Of a stretch of DNA of 64,000 bases, positions 32,805 through 41,623 are shown in pieces (within the stretch, counting starts at the first letter, position 1; each line of letters starts with the position of its first letter). This DNA is from Dietzia psychralcaliphila. Its GTDB lineage: Bacteria; Actinomycetota; Actinomycetes; Mycobacteriales; Mycobacteriaceae. Under the pieces are notes generated by a model. The model ran no database searches. It saw nothing but the letters and a program-made list of their open reading frames with translations, and was not told where the DNA came from. Where the stretch lies: positions 372,001 to 436,000 of the forward strand of contig NZ_CP015453.1 of NCBI RefSeq assembly GCF_003096095.1, in the 5' to 3' direction. Position numbers and translations under genes: made by a program.

Positions 32805-32922
32805 CCGGCTCCTTCGGTCCCGATCCGTCGCGGCGCGCCGGATCACGAGCAGGAGTTCCACTCTGCCCACGCGAACCCCGCCCACTGTGCCGGTGTGAGG
32901 TCACGGGAGCCCGCCGGAAGAG

Positions 32923-33981
32923 TCACGTTCCGGTCACAAAACCGCGGGCGGCGTCCAGGAGACGGTCGTTCTCCACCGTGTCGCCGATCGTCACCCTCAC
33001 TCCGTAGCCGCCGAAACACCTGGTGACGACGAGGTGGTCGCGGCAGTGTGAGTCGAATGCGGCCGCGGCGTCACCGAGCGGCAGCCACACGAAGTTGGCC
33101 TGACTCTCCGGCACGGAATGGCCCAGTTCGATCAGCGCGTCCCGGACCCTCGTGCGTTCGGCGACCACGGCGTCCGTGCGGTCGCGGAGCTCGTCGCCCG
33201 CCTCGAGGCAGGCGATGCCGGCGGCCTGGGCCAGCGAGCTCACCGAGAAGGGGACGACCATCTTGCCCACGGGAACCACCAGGTCGACCGGCCCGGTCAG
33301 GTAGCCCACGCGGAGGCCCGCCAGGCCGTACGCCTTGGAGAACGTTCGCAGCGCCACGACATTGGGCCTGGTCACGGACTCTGCCACACCGTCGACCGGG
33401 TCATCGGAGCGCACGTACTCGTAGTACGCCTCGTCCAGGGCCACCGTGACCCGCTCGGGAACCCGGTCGAGGAACGCGGAGAGCTCGGCGCGGGAGACTG
33501 CCGGTCCGGTCGGGTTGTTGGGCGTGCAGACGAAGATCAACCGGGTCCGATCGGTCACGGCCTCGGCGATCGCGTCGAGGTCCAGGGCACCGTCGGCCCG
33601 GTTCGGGACCGGGACCGGGACCGCGTGCGCGATGCGCGAGATGATCGGGTAGGCCTCGAACGATCTCCAGCCGAAGAGCACCTCGTCCCCGGGGGAGCAC
33701 ACCGCCTGGACGAGTTGTTGACACAGGGCCACAGAGCCGCAGCCCGCGGTCACGTTCTGCGCCGGGATGCCGAGGAACTCCGACAGTCGCGACACCAGCG
33801 CGCCGGCGGTGATGTCCGGGTAGCGGTTCGCTCCGGCCGCAGCGTCCGCGATGGCCGCCGCCACGCTCGGCAACGGCCCCGCGGTGGTCTCGTTGGAGGC
33901 GAGTTTGATCGCGCCCGGGACGGTCGCGCCGGGGACGTATGAGGGGATGGCGTCGAGGTCGCTTCGCACGTCGGGGGACAT
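32923..33981 (-). CDS. pat: aromatic amino acid aminotransferase Pat (HisC2-like)
   Basis: 352-residue PLP-dependent fold-type I aminotransferase of the HisC/Pat group. The Schiff-base lysine is Lys216 in TFSKAYGLAGLRVG. Also present are SNETTAGP (about 29), CTPNNPTGP (152-160) and LDEAYYEY. Mycobacterial Rv3772 (hisC2) and corynebacterial Pat make phenylalanine, and the conserved neighbourhood supports Pat over histidine-biosynthetic HisC. Start ATG with MSPDVRSDLD. Presumed role: last step of phenylalanine (and perhaps tyrosine) synthesis, complementing tyrA near 49 kb. Confidence 0.9.
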   Translation of the reverse strand: MSPDVRSDLDAIPSYVPGATVPGAIKLASNETTAGPLPSVAAAIADAAAGANRYPDITAGALVSRLSEFLGIPAQNVTAGCGSVALCQQLVQAVCSPGDEVLFGWRSFEAYPIISRIAHAVPVPVPNRADGALDLDAIAEAVTDRTRLIFVCTPNNPTGPAVSRAELSAFLDRVPERVTVALDEAYYEYVRSDDPVDGVAESVTRPNVVALRTFSKAYGLAGLRVGYLTGPVDLVVPVGKMVVPFSVSSLAQAAGIACLEAGDELRDRTDAVVAERTRVRDALIELGHSVPESQANFVWLPLGDAAAAFDSHCRDHLVVTRCFGGYGVRVTIGDTVENDRLLDAARGFVTGT

Positions 33982-34086
33982 GCGTACAGAGTAGGACCAC
34001 CGGATGAAGGCGAGGTGTCCGGGCGTTTTGCGTACCGCGCCGACCGGTGTGTACTGTTATCCCTCGTTGGCTCAGCAGAGCCTCCA

Positions 34087-34178
34087 GGAGGCGTGCCAGA
34101 GCGGCCGAATGGGACTCACTGCTAATGAGTTGTCCTCCTTAAAGGGGACCGGAGGTTCAAATCCTCTCGCCTCCGCCA
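34087..34178 (+). tRNA. tRNA-Ser (anticodon GCT)
   Basis: 92-base type II tRNA with acceptor GGAGGCG/CGCCTCC, anticodon stem-loop ACTCA-CTGCTAA-TGAGT, a long variable arm and an encoded CCA. Confidence 0.95.
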
Positions 34179-34226
34179 TGCTGGAGCACCGGGTAACCGG
34201 CTGAACTGGCACGACAGATGAATAAT

Positions 34227-34302
34227 GCGCCCGTAGCTCAATGGATAGAGCACCTGACTACGGATCAGGAGGTTAGGGGTTCGAGTCCCTTCGGGCGCAC
34301 CA
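34227..34302 (+). tRNA. tRNA-Arg (anticodon ACG)
   Basis: 76-base tRNA with acceptor GCGCCCG/CGGGCGC, anticodon stem-loop CCTGA-CTACGGA-TCAGG and encoded CCA. The A34 would be deaminated to inosine by TadA, whose gene lies near 50.7 kb. It follows tRNA-Ser(GCT) by 48 bp, probably on one transcript. Confidence 0.95.
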
Positions 34303-34315
34303 TTGCAGTATCGGC

Positions 34316-34345
34316 AACGCCCTCGTCCACGCGGACGGGGGCGTT
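34316..34345 (+). terminator. terminator after tRNA-Arg
   Basis: 13-bp stem AACGCCCTCGTCC / GGACGGGGGCGTT (one G-T pair), loop ACGC, followed by a moderately T-rich tail. It ends the tRNA transcript and also lies at the end of the convergent HAAS-domain gene. Confidence 0.75.
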
Positions 34346-34395
34346 CGTCGTTCGTCCCACCGCGGGCGCGGATCGGCACCTCACGGGGTCGCGTC

Positions 34396-35385
34396 TCACA
34401 GGGCCGTGGCCGTGTTCCGCCGGTGCGCCCGCAGTGTCTCGGTCTGGTCCCAGATGACGATCACCCAGATGGTGGCGATGACACTCCAGCGGATCGCCGC
34501 GGTGGACAGGTCGTCCTGACCCGCCGAGACGATGTCCGGGTGGATCACCGAGTCCTGGCTCAGCACCAGAACAGTGAGGAAGGCGCCGAACACGACGTCG
34601 GTGACCACCTCGATGGCCACCCGCCACCGGGAGCTGGCCGGGCGAGCAAGTCGCCACACCTGCACCAGCGCCAGCGCTCCGATGAGCAGCAGGTAGCCCG
34701 CGAGCCAGACGGTGGGGATGTCGGGATTCACCAGTGGCTCGCCGCCGTTGAGGTGGCCGATATAGAGGAACGTCGACGGCACGAATGGCACCGCGGCCAA
34801 CAGTGCGAGGAGATTCAGCGAGACGATCGCGTCGATGCGGGTATCCGGTCGAACCCGGGGATGGTCGAGTTCGGACGGGTCCCAGATGGTCGACTTCGCG
34901 AAGGCGCTGCGTGCGCCCACGGGTGTGGACCGCTCGACGATCGTCACGATCAGGGTCCAGGCCGCGAACACCCACAACAGGGCGGACAGCGTCCCGCTGA
35001 CGACCTCGCCGATGAGGCCACCCAGCTCGGCCTGTGGGGCGGTCGCGACGTAGATGATTCCGCTGGCGAGTGCGGCGAGGACGCCGACGATCGGGAGGAG
35101 CCACCGGAGCACCCGTGCCCAGACCGGGTAGGCCTCGGGCCCGATCAGATAGGGGCGCGCGCCCGAGTAGCGGCGTGCCAGTGCTGCGGGGTCGCCCAGT
35201 CGGCCGAGCACTGCGCGTTCGGCCGAGTCGGGATCGGGGGCTGCGGTCCCGTCACCGGGGGAGTGGAGCTCGGCCGCGACCATATCGTCGATGATCGCGG
35301 CGATCTCCAAGGAGATGTCGTCGCTCTGGCCGTCCGGCAGTCGCCGGATCACCTCGGCGATGTAGCGCTCGGTGAGTGTGGACAT
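34396..35385 (-). CDS. HAAS-domain membrane protein
   Basis: 329-residue protein with an N-terminal HAAS-type signalling domain (about 1-75: LTERYIAEVIRRLPD, SLEIAAIIDDMV, LGRLGDPAALARRY) followed by about six membrane segments in two clusters. HAAS proteins are typically encoded with PadR regulators and respond to envelope or antibiotic stress; this pair shows the same coupling. Its ATG overlaps the padR stop by one base (TGATG). Function beyond the domain is unknown. Confidence 0.78.
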   Translation of the reverse strand: MSTLTERYIAEVIRRLPDGQSDDISLEIAAIIDDMVAAELHSPGDGTAAPDPDSAERAVLGRLGDPAALARRYSGARPYLIGPEAYPVWARVLRWLLPIVGVLAALASGIIYVATAPQAELGGLIGEVVSGTLSALLWVFAAWTLIVTIVERSTPVGARSAFAKSTIWDPSELDHPRVRPDTRIDAIVSLNLLALLAAVPFVPSTFLYIGHLNGGEPLVNPDIPTVWLAGYLLLIGALALVQVWRLARPASSRWRVAIEVVTDVVFGAFLTVLVLSQDSVIHPDIVSAGQDDLSTAAIRWSVIATIWVIVIWDQTETLRAHRRNTATAL

Positions 35386-35729
35386 CACGTATCCGCCTTC
35401 CGTAGATCCGTGTAGCCGGCGCCCAGGGCCAGCCATTCGGAATGGAGTCGATCGGCGGTCTGGACGCCGAGCTCGGTGGTCTCGTAGTACTTGCGGGGTC
35501 GGGGTTCCTCGGTGCGCCAGGTCGAGGTGAGCAGGCCCTGCCCCTCCAGGCGGCGCAGCAGCGGGTAGAGCGTGTTGGCCTCGGTGGTGATGCCGGCCTC
35601 GGCGAGCGTGGTGAGCAGGGCGTACCCGTATCGCGGGCGCCTGCAGGCCAGCAGGCTCGCCAAGACCACCGATCCGCGCCGGAGCTCCTGCAGGTGGGTG
35701 CCGAGAACCGCGTCGGCGTCGTCGCTCAT
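35385..35729 (-). CDS. PadR-family regulator
   Basis: 114-residue short PadR regulator consisting only of the winged helix and one dimer helix: SLLACRRPRYGYALLTTL, EANTLYPLLRRLEGQGLLTS and a wing with PRPRKYYETTELG. It is translationally coupled to the HAAS-domain membrane gene, a common pair in which PadR controls its own operon. A small inverted repeat CACAC-GTTA-GTGTG lies 4 bp upstream of the start and may be its site. Confidence 0.9.
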   Translation of the reverse strand: MSDDADAVLGTHLQELRRGSVVLASLLACRRPRYGYALLTTLAEAGITTEANTLYPLLRRLEGQGLLTSTWRTEEPRPRKYYETTELGVQTADRLHSEWLALGAGYTDLRKADT

Positions 35730-35733
35730 GTCT

Positions 35734-35747
35734 CACACGTTAGTGTG
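35734..35747. promoter_or_regulatory. CACAC-4-GTGTG inverted repeat
   Basis: Five-base arms and a GTTA spacer immediately upstream of the padR ATG; candidate autoregulatory operator. Short, so only suggestive. Confidence 0.4.
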
Positions 35748-35937
35748 CGTCACACAGTATGTCTACTACGCACTGTGAAGTGGGGAGCCTCAGGCCGTGG
35801 GGCGTCGACCCGTCGCGATCCACCGGATCCTGATCCCTGCGAGACGTGCCCTGTCCCGGTGGAGTCGGTCCACCTCGTCGTCTAACGTTTGCGGTGTCCG
35901 GGGGGACACGGCCGAGGGCGGAAGTTGGTCGGTTCGA

Positions 35938-37755
35938 ATGCGCGCCATCGCTCACACGGGACTCCTGGCAGTCGTAGGAGCGTCGCTCGCTACGGCGCTG
36001 ACACTCTCCGGCTGCGCTGAGACCGTCGATGATCCGGTGAACACCCCCGGGAACGAGAGCGCACTGCCGGAGCAGACCGCCGAGGACTCCCCGGAACCAC
36101 CGGCGGTGCTGGACCAGCAGGGCGTGAACGCCGGGCATCCGCTCGCGGCGGAGGCCGGGGTGGAGATGCTCGCCGCCGGCGGAACGGCGGTGGACGCGGC
36201 GATCGCCGCCGCGTTCGCTGTCTCGGTGGTGGAGCCCTACGCCTCGGGCGTGGGCGGAGGTGGCTCGGCCCTGGTCGCCACCCTGGACGCGGCTCCGGAG
36301 GCATTCGACTACCGCGAGGTCGTCGCCGTGGACGGCGTAATCCCGCCGTCGAACACCGGGATCCCTGGTTTCGTCGCCGGGATGGCGGAACTCCATGACC
36401 AGCACGGCACCCTCGAGTGGGCCGAGCTGCTGGAGCCCGCCGCGCGGATGGCCGAGGGCGGTGTTCCGGCCACCGCCACCCTCATCGGGAGGATCGCCGT
36501 GGGCGGCGCGGGCGCGATCGCCGGTCTCGAGCAGTTCTCACCGGGCGGGGCGCCGCTCCAGGCGGGCGCACCGCTGGTCCAGGCCGAACTCGGTGCCACG
36601 CTCCGGACGCTCCAGACCGAGGGGCCGGAGAGTTTCTACACCGGCGAGGTCGCCGGGCAGCTCACGGCTGTCGAGGGGATCGACCCCGCGTCACTGGAGC
36701 GGTACGAGGTCCAGCGCAGCGAACCCCCGCAGGGCCCCGTGGGGGACCACCGCGTGGTCTCGGGTGCTCCGGCGCTTCCGGGTGTCGCGCTCATCCAGAT
36801 GCTGCAGGTGCTCGAGAGCCAGGGGATCTCCGGGGTGGACCCGGAGTCGACGGAGTATCTCCGCCTCGTCTCCGAGGCCTGGGTCCTGGCCGAGCAGACC
36901 GTCCGCACGGAGCTGGGCGACCCGGACTTCACCGACGTACCCGTCGACGAGCTCGTCGACCCGGTGAGGAATGCCGAACTCGTCGGCGGCGCCGCGCCCA
37001 CGGCGCCGACCGGAGATGCACCGGCCGACCAGGGCGGGGACACTGCGGGCGGGGACACTGCGGGCGGGGACACTGCGGGCGGGGACACTGCGGGCGGGGA
37101 CACTGCGGGCGGGGACACTGCGGGCGGGGACACTGCGGGAGGGGACACTGCGGGTGGTGACACGGTGGGCGAGAACCTGGAGACCCCGGGGAACACGACG
37201 CACCTCACCGTCGTCGACAAGGACGGCACGGTGGTGTCGATGACCAACACGCTCACGCAGTTCTGGGGTTCGGGAACCGAGGTCGGCGGGTTCTTCCTCA
37301 ACGATCAACTCAGCAGGTTCGACACCGTGGACTCCCCCCGGAACCAGCCCGAACCGGGCAGACGATCGGTGACGTGGTCCAACCCGGCCCTGGTCCTGGA
37401 CGACGAGGGCCGGCCGGTTCTGGGGATCGGCACCCCGGGTGGGGCGAACATCCTCAGCATCCTCGCCGTCACACTCACCCGGTGGGGACTGATGGGTCAG
37501 TCGCTGGAGGAGGCGGTGGACGCTCCGCGGTTCCGATTCGATTCCGCCTCGCAGACGCTCGTCGTCGAACCGGCGTTGGTGGGGTCACCGGCGGCCCAGG
37601 GGGTCGGTGCACTGGGGTGGCAGGTCTCGCAGTCCCCGGGAGGGCTCTTCGGCTCGGTACAGGCGCTGGAGATCGACTACGACGATCGGACGGTCTCCGG
37701 GCCCACCGATACTCGCCTCGAAGCCGGGACGGTGATCGAGGAGGCGGAGGGGTGA
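35938..37755 (+). CDS. ggt: gamma-glutamyltransferase lipoprotein with GGDTA repeat
   Basis: 605-residue Ntn-hydrolase that cleaves gamma-glutamyl bonds (glutathione and similar peptides) after self-cleavage into two chains. Lipobox LSGC with Cys26 indicates an outer-face lipoprotein. The large-chain signatures are GGTAVDAAIAAAFAVSVVEP and ASGVGGGGSA. The cleavage and catalytic Thr is the first Thr of TTHLTVVDKDG (about residue 420). Residues 366-410 are nine copies of GGDT(A/V), just before that site in the flexible tail of the large chain. The ATG is internal to a longer frame and precedes the signal peptide directly. Confidence 0.92.
   Translation: MRAIAHTGLLAVVGASLATALTLSGCAETVDDPVNTPGNESALPEQTAEDSPEPPAVLDQQGVNAGHPLAAEAGVEMLAAGGTAVDAAIAAAFAVSVVEPYASGVGGGGSALVATLDAAPEAFDYREVVAVDGVIPPSNTGIPGFVAGMAELHDQHGTLEWAELLEPAARMAEGGVPATATLIGRIAVGGAGAIAGLEQFSPGGAPLQAGAPLVQAELGATLRTLQTEGPESFYTGEVAGQLTAVEGIDPASLERYEVQRSEPPQGPVGDHRVVSGAPALPGVALIQMLQVLESQGISGVDPESTEYLRLVSEAWVLAEQTVRTELGDPDFTDVPVDELVDPVRNAELVGGAAPTAPTGDAPADQGGDTAGGDTAGGDTAGGDTAGGDTAGGDTAGGDTAGGDTAGGDTVGENLETPGNTTHLTVVDKDGTVVSMTNTLTQFWGSGTEVGGFFLNDQLSRFDTVDSPRNQPEPGRRSVTWSNPALVLDDEGRPVLGIGTPGGANILSILAVTLTRWGLMGQSLEEAVDAPRFRFDSASQTLVVEPALVGSPAAQGVGALGWQVSQSPGGLFGSVQALEIDYDDRTVSGPTDTRLEAGTVIEEAEG
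37033..37167 (+). repeat. 15-bp tandem repeat, nine copies, inside ggt
   Basis: Seven near-identical GGCGGGGACACTGCG units followed by two slightly diverged ones, encoding (GGDTA)8-GGDTV in frame. The near identity of the copies points to recent expansion. Confidence 0.97.
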
Positions 37756-37928
37756 TCGTGGACGGTCATCGTGGACGGTGATCGCGGACGCGGAGGAATG
37801 ACCGTGGGGTGCGCGCCCGCCTGCCCGCCCGCTCGCTCGTTCGCCCGGTGCCGCACCCCGCGGCCGGGACGGGGGTGGGGCGCCCGTTCCGTACGACGAC
37901 GAGGTCGGCCCCTTCGTAGGCTGTGACG

Positions 37929-38849
37929 ATGACCACTCCCGCCCGAGACGCGATCCGCCGCAACGCCGGCCATCTGGCGTCGGTGGCACTGGTGATCATG
38001 TGGAGCTCGGGCTTCGTGGGCGCCGAGCTGGGGATCCGGAGCGGTGGTACCCCGCTGCAGCTGTTGGGCTGGAGGTTCTCGATCCTCGGCGCGCTGCTGG
38101 TGGCGGTGTGCCTGGTGCTGGGGGTGCGGTTGGCCGACCGGAGGGCCTGGGCACGGCAGGCGGTGTTGGGGCTGTTCAGCCAGGCAGTGTTCCTCTTCAT
38201 GATCTTCGAGGGGGTCGCCCGCGGCGTCGACGGGGGGACGGCGGCGCTGATCGCGGCGCTGCAACCCCTGCTCGTGGCGACCGTCGCGGGCAGGTTCCTC
38301 GGCGAACGGACCACGCCGGTCATGTGGATCGGCATGCTCCTCGGGATGGCGGGCGTCGTGGTGGTGGTCTCCGGGGGGCTGGGAGCCGGGATCGCCCCGT
38401 GGTGGGCGTACCTGTTCCCGGTGGGCGGGATGCTCAGCCTCGCCACGGGCACGGTCCTCACCCAGCGTCTGCGGCCGAAGGAGACTCTGCTGCAGTCGAT
38501 CACCATGCAGTCCGTCGTGGCGGCGGGGGCCCTGGTGGCGGCGATGCTACTGACGGGGCAGGGCAGGGTGCCGGTGGACACCGAGTTCTGGGTCGCGGTG
38601 GCCTGGTTGGTGTTCCTGTCCACGCTCTGTGGGTACGTCCTGTACGTGTTCGTCACCCGCACCCGGGGCGCCACCGTCGCCAGCGTGCTGCTCTATCTGA
38701 CGCCGCCCACCACCATGATCTGGGTGTGGCTGATGTTCGGTGTGCCGATCACCCTCCTCGCGGTGGTGGGTATGGCCGTCAGCGCGGTCGGAGTGGTCCT
38801 GGTGCTGCGGTCCCGGGCCACGGCACAGGCTCAGCGCGGGCGCAGGTAG
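37929..38849 (+). CDS. EamA-family (DMT) transporter
   Basis: 306-residue drug/metabolite transporter with ten predicted membrane segments in two EamA repeats. The first repeat has MWSSGFVGAELG and LLGWRFSILGALL, and the second ends with LYLTPPTTMIWVWLMFG. Members export amino acids, nucleobases or other small metabolites; the substrate is not predictable. A GTG two codons upstream is an alternative start. The upstream gap contains three 13-bp repeats (ATCGTGGACGGTC type) directly after the ggt stop. Confidence 0.87.
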   Translation: MTTPARDAIRRNAGHLASVALVIMWSSGFVGAELGIRSGGTPLQLLGWRFSILGALLVAVCLVLGVRLADRRAWARQAVLGLFSQAVFLFMIFEGVARGVDGGTAALIAALQPLLVATVAGRFLGERTTPVMWIGMLLGMAGVVVVVSGGLGAGIAPWWAYLFPVGGMLSLATGTVLTQRLRPKETLLQSITMQSVVAAGALVAAMLLTGQGRVPVDTEFWVAVAWLVFLSTLCGYVLYVFVTRTRGATVASVLLYLTPPTTMIWVWLMFGVPITLLAVVGMAVSAVGVVLVLRSRATAQAQRGRR

Positions 38850-38940
38850 AACGCGGCGGGCCGACCGCGTAGCGCGGTGGCCAGGTCCGGCTCGCGGGGA
38901 GGCTGTGGACGCGGCGGCCCGGGCGGGAGAGTATTCACGG

Positions 38941-41025
38941 GTGAACCCGGAACAGCCCGACCACATACAGCGGACGCTCGCGGACCTCGATGCCCGGCTC
39001 GGGAGAATCGCCGCCGAGATGGCGGAGGTCCGGGCCGGTCTGGCGTCACTCGGTCGGCAACCGCAGCCCGGGCAACCGGCGCATCCGGGGCAACCGGGTC
39101 ACGCCGCGCAGCCTGCGCCGGGCATGCCCCACCCGGCGACACCTGCCCGGGCGCCGCAGCCGCAGCAGGCGTACCCGCAACCGGCCCACCCGCAACCGGC
39201 CCACCCGCACCAGCCCGGGCCCGAGCGGGCCCCGGTGTGGCGCGCGGGAGCCCCACACGCCGGTGCTCCTGGTCACGGCGGATACCGCCCTGCCGGTCCG
39301 GTCGACGGGCCCCGCCCGCAGCCGGGCCCCGACCCCGCCCAGCCCGGGTGGCCGCGGCGCTCTGCAGAGCCCCGCCCCCGCCGGATGCCCCGGTTGACCG
39401 CCGCCACGGTGATCGCGGCGATCGGCGGCTCCGTGATGCTGGCCGGGATCGCGTTCCTGCTGGTGGTGGCGATCCAGGCCGGGTTGTTCCCGCCGATCGC
39501 GCGGGTCGTCGCCGCAGCGGTGCTGGCGCTCGTCCTGGTCGGGCTCGGGCTGTGGTTGCAGTCCCGGCACGAGGCCACGCCCGAGCGCCCCATCAACCCC
39601 GGTGCGTTGGCACTGGTCGGCACCGGCCTGGCTGCGGCGATGCTCGATGTGATCGCCTGCACCACCCTCTACCAGTGGATACCCGTTCCGGCGGCGTACA
39701 TGTTCGTCGGCGGGTTGGCGCTCGCGGGTATGGCCCTGGCGCAACGATGGTCCTCCGGGCTGCTCGCGTGTCTGGTCTCGGCCGGCACGATGGTCCTGGC
39801 TCCGTTCATCTCCACGGGCGTGGAGCTGCCGGTCTTCCTGGTGATCCTGGCGATCGCCACCGCCGTGCTCGGAGCCGACCTCGGGGTCGCGGTCAGGGTG
39901 GTGTGGTCGGTGTTCCCGGCCCCGGTCCTGGCGGGCTACCTCTCGCAGACGCACCTCCACGACCGGGGCGAACAGATCGCCCTCATCGTGGCCGCCCTCG
40001 TCTTTGCCGCGGTGGGCGTCGGGGTCGGCTGGACAGACTCCGTGCGCCGCCGCCCGGCACCCGAGAACGCGGCTCTCGTCGTCGTCCCCACCGCCGTCCC
40101 CCTGATCCTCATCTCCGGACTGTCACTCCTGCGGCCGGGTTGGCCGGTCGGGTTGGTCCTGGCCGCCGCCTACCTGACGGTCGCGGTCCTGGCCGGACGG
40201 CGTGCCCAGGAACCGGGACCGGTCCTGCTGTCCGCGGTCTCGGGGGTCGTGGGCAGTGTGCTGCTGTTCGCCGCCTGGGTGGAGTTGGGCGGACAGGAGA
40301 TGACGAGCCTCGCGCTGACCCTCAGCGCCACGGGGTACGTCGTGGCGGCGGGCCTGTGGGGCCGCCGTTGGATGGACTGGGTGGCCGGCATCGGCGCGGC
40401 GATCGCGCTGACCGTGTACCTGTTCGTCAACCAGCCGTTCCTCGCCCTCGACGAGGGGGCGGCGGTCCGCGAGCTCTCCTACTGGGACGTGGTGGCCGCG
40501 TTCGCGGTCACTGTCCTCGCCATCGCCGCGACGTGGTGGGCCTCCCGTCGGGTGCCGCGCCTGGCCGCCAGAGTGGTGATGGCGGGCGCCGTGGTGGCGC
40601 TGTTGGCCTTCTCGGTGATGGTGGTTGCGGCCGGCGTGGTGATCGGTGACCTGGCGGGGGCGTCCCGCAACGGGTTCCTCGTGGCGCATCTGGTGGTCAC
40701 CGTGCTGTGGATCAGTTGCGCGGCCTGGCTGATCCTCACCCCGAGTCCGCGTCTCTCGGAGGCCCGCAAGATGGGCTTCGTGTTGGGCTCACTCGCGCTG
40801 GCCAAGCTGCTGTTCCTCGACCTGGCCACGCTGCCCGGCCTGTTCCGGGTGCTGTCCTTCATCGCGGTGGGCGCGGTGATGCTGGCCGTGGCCGTCCGCT
40901 ACCGGGGTGGCGCGGACGGTTCCGGCACGGACGTGATGGGCACGGATGTGCGCGGCACCGACGGGACCCGCGGACCGTACTACCGCAGCGACACCGAGCC
41001 GTCGGGGAGCGGCTCCCCGAGATAG
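38941..41025 (+). CDS. DUF2339 polytopic membrane protein
   Basis: 694-residue protein. Residues 1-35 are a coiled-coil-like helix (RTLADLDARLGRIAAEMAEV), 36-145 a Pro/Gln/His-rich disordered linker that includes three 15-bp repeats (39173-39217), and 150-675 contain about 20 membrane helices of the DUF2339 type. Function is unknown; the family is widespread and envelope-associated. The C-terminus again has short Gly/Thr/Asp repeats (GTDVMGTDVRGTD). The start is GTG. The end overlaps a convergent small gene by 46 bp. Confidence 0.85.
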   Translation: MNPEQPDHIQRTLADLDARLGRIAAEMAEVRAGLASLGRQPQPGQPAHPGQPGHAAQPAPGMPHPATPARAPQPQQAYPQPAHPQPAHPHQPGPERAPVWRAGAPHAGAPGHGGYRPAGPVDGPRPQPGPDPAQPGWPRRSAEPRPRRMPRLTAATVIAAIGGSVMLAGIAFLLVVAIQAGLFPPIARVVAAAVLALVLVGLGLWLQSRHEATPERPINPGALALVGTGLAAAMLDVIACTTLYQWIPVPAAYMFVGGLALAGMALAQRWSSGLLACLVSAGTMVLAPFISTGVELPVFLVILAIATAVLGADLGVAVRVVWSVFPAPVLAGYLSQTHLHDRGEQIALIVAALVFAAVGVGVGWTDSVRRRPAPENAALVVVPTAVPLILISGLSLLRPGWPVGLVLAAAYLTVAVLAGRRAQEPGPVLLSAVSGVVGSVLLFAAWVELGGQEMTSLALTLSATGYVVAAGLWGRRWMDWVAGIGAAIALTVYLFVNQPFLALDEGAAVRELSYWDVVAAFAVTVLAIAATWWASRRVPRLAARVVMAGAVVALLAFSVMVVAAGVVIGDLAGASRNGFLVAHLVVTVLWISCAAWLILTPSPRLSEARKMGFVLGSLALAKLLFLDLATLPGLFRVLSFIAVGAVMLAVAVRYRGGADGSGTDVMGTDVRGTDGTRGPYYRSDTEPSGSGSPR
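39173..39217 (+). repeat. 15-bp tandem repeat, three copies, in DUF2339 gene
   Basis: Two identical ACCCGCAACCGGCCC units and a diverged third, encoding HPQPA-type repeats in the linker. Confidence 0.85.
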
Positions 41026-41441
41026 ACGCGGAAGGCGCGCGGCTCCGCGCCGGACATCAGGACCTCGACCTCGGGATGGTCGACCTCGTCCGGGTCGTCC
41101 GAGTGCAGGCTCCAGACGACCTCACGGGAGTCGGTGAGGTCCCGCAGTGCGAGGCGCGTGGCGCGCACCCAGGTCACGTGCCGGAGCGCCGGTTCGTCGC
41201 GGAGATCGTCCCCGGCCATGCCGTCGCGGTCGCGGAGGTCGACCATGAGGCGTTCCCCGTCGGGGGCCTCGTACGCGGTGCAGACCTGGTCGACGAGGAC
41301 GGAGAGTGGCCACGACGGGCCGGAGCCGAGCAGATCGACGATGATCATGCGTGCATCGCCGACCTGGCAGGCCGTCGGTGTGGTGAGGACCTGGAGCCTG
41401 TCGGCCACGTCCTCCGTGATCTCGATGAACTGAACGGTCAT
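40980..41441 (-). CDS. unknown protein, 153 residues
   Basis: I do not recognise it. It looks like a soluble acidic alpha/beta protein: strands MTVQFIEIT and ARMIIVDLL, then DLRDRDGMAGDDL and VEVLMSGAEPRAFRVYLGEPL. CAGGGG six bases before the ATG supports translation. It overlaps the DUF2339 gene tail to tail by 46 bp and is divergent from the GH65 gene. A longer frame upstream is unlikely to be translated. Confidence 0.65.
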   Translation of the reverse strand: MTVQFIEITEDVADRLQVLTTPTACQVGDARMIIVDLLGSGPSWPLSVLVDQVCTAYEAPDGERLMVDLRDRDGMAGDDLRDEPALRHVTWVRATRLALRDLTDSREVVWSLHSDDPDEVDHPEVEVLMSGAEPRAFRVYLGEPLPDGSVSLR

Positions 41442-41623
41442 GGTGAACCCCTGTTCCGGCGCTGCGGTCGACGGAAGGGCTCGCGGCGCGGCCCGGGCCG
41501 TCCCGACTGTGACGTAGATCATACAATACGGCCGTGGCCGAAGAATCTCGGTCAGATGACGATCACGGAAACAAGGACGCGTGATGACAGTCGGAACCGC
41601 AGGTCAGTGGATAGGGTCGGCAC

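Noticed and set aside
37033-37167. CRISPR array
   Set aside because: The units are directly joined without spacers and encode an in-frame peptide repeat.
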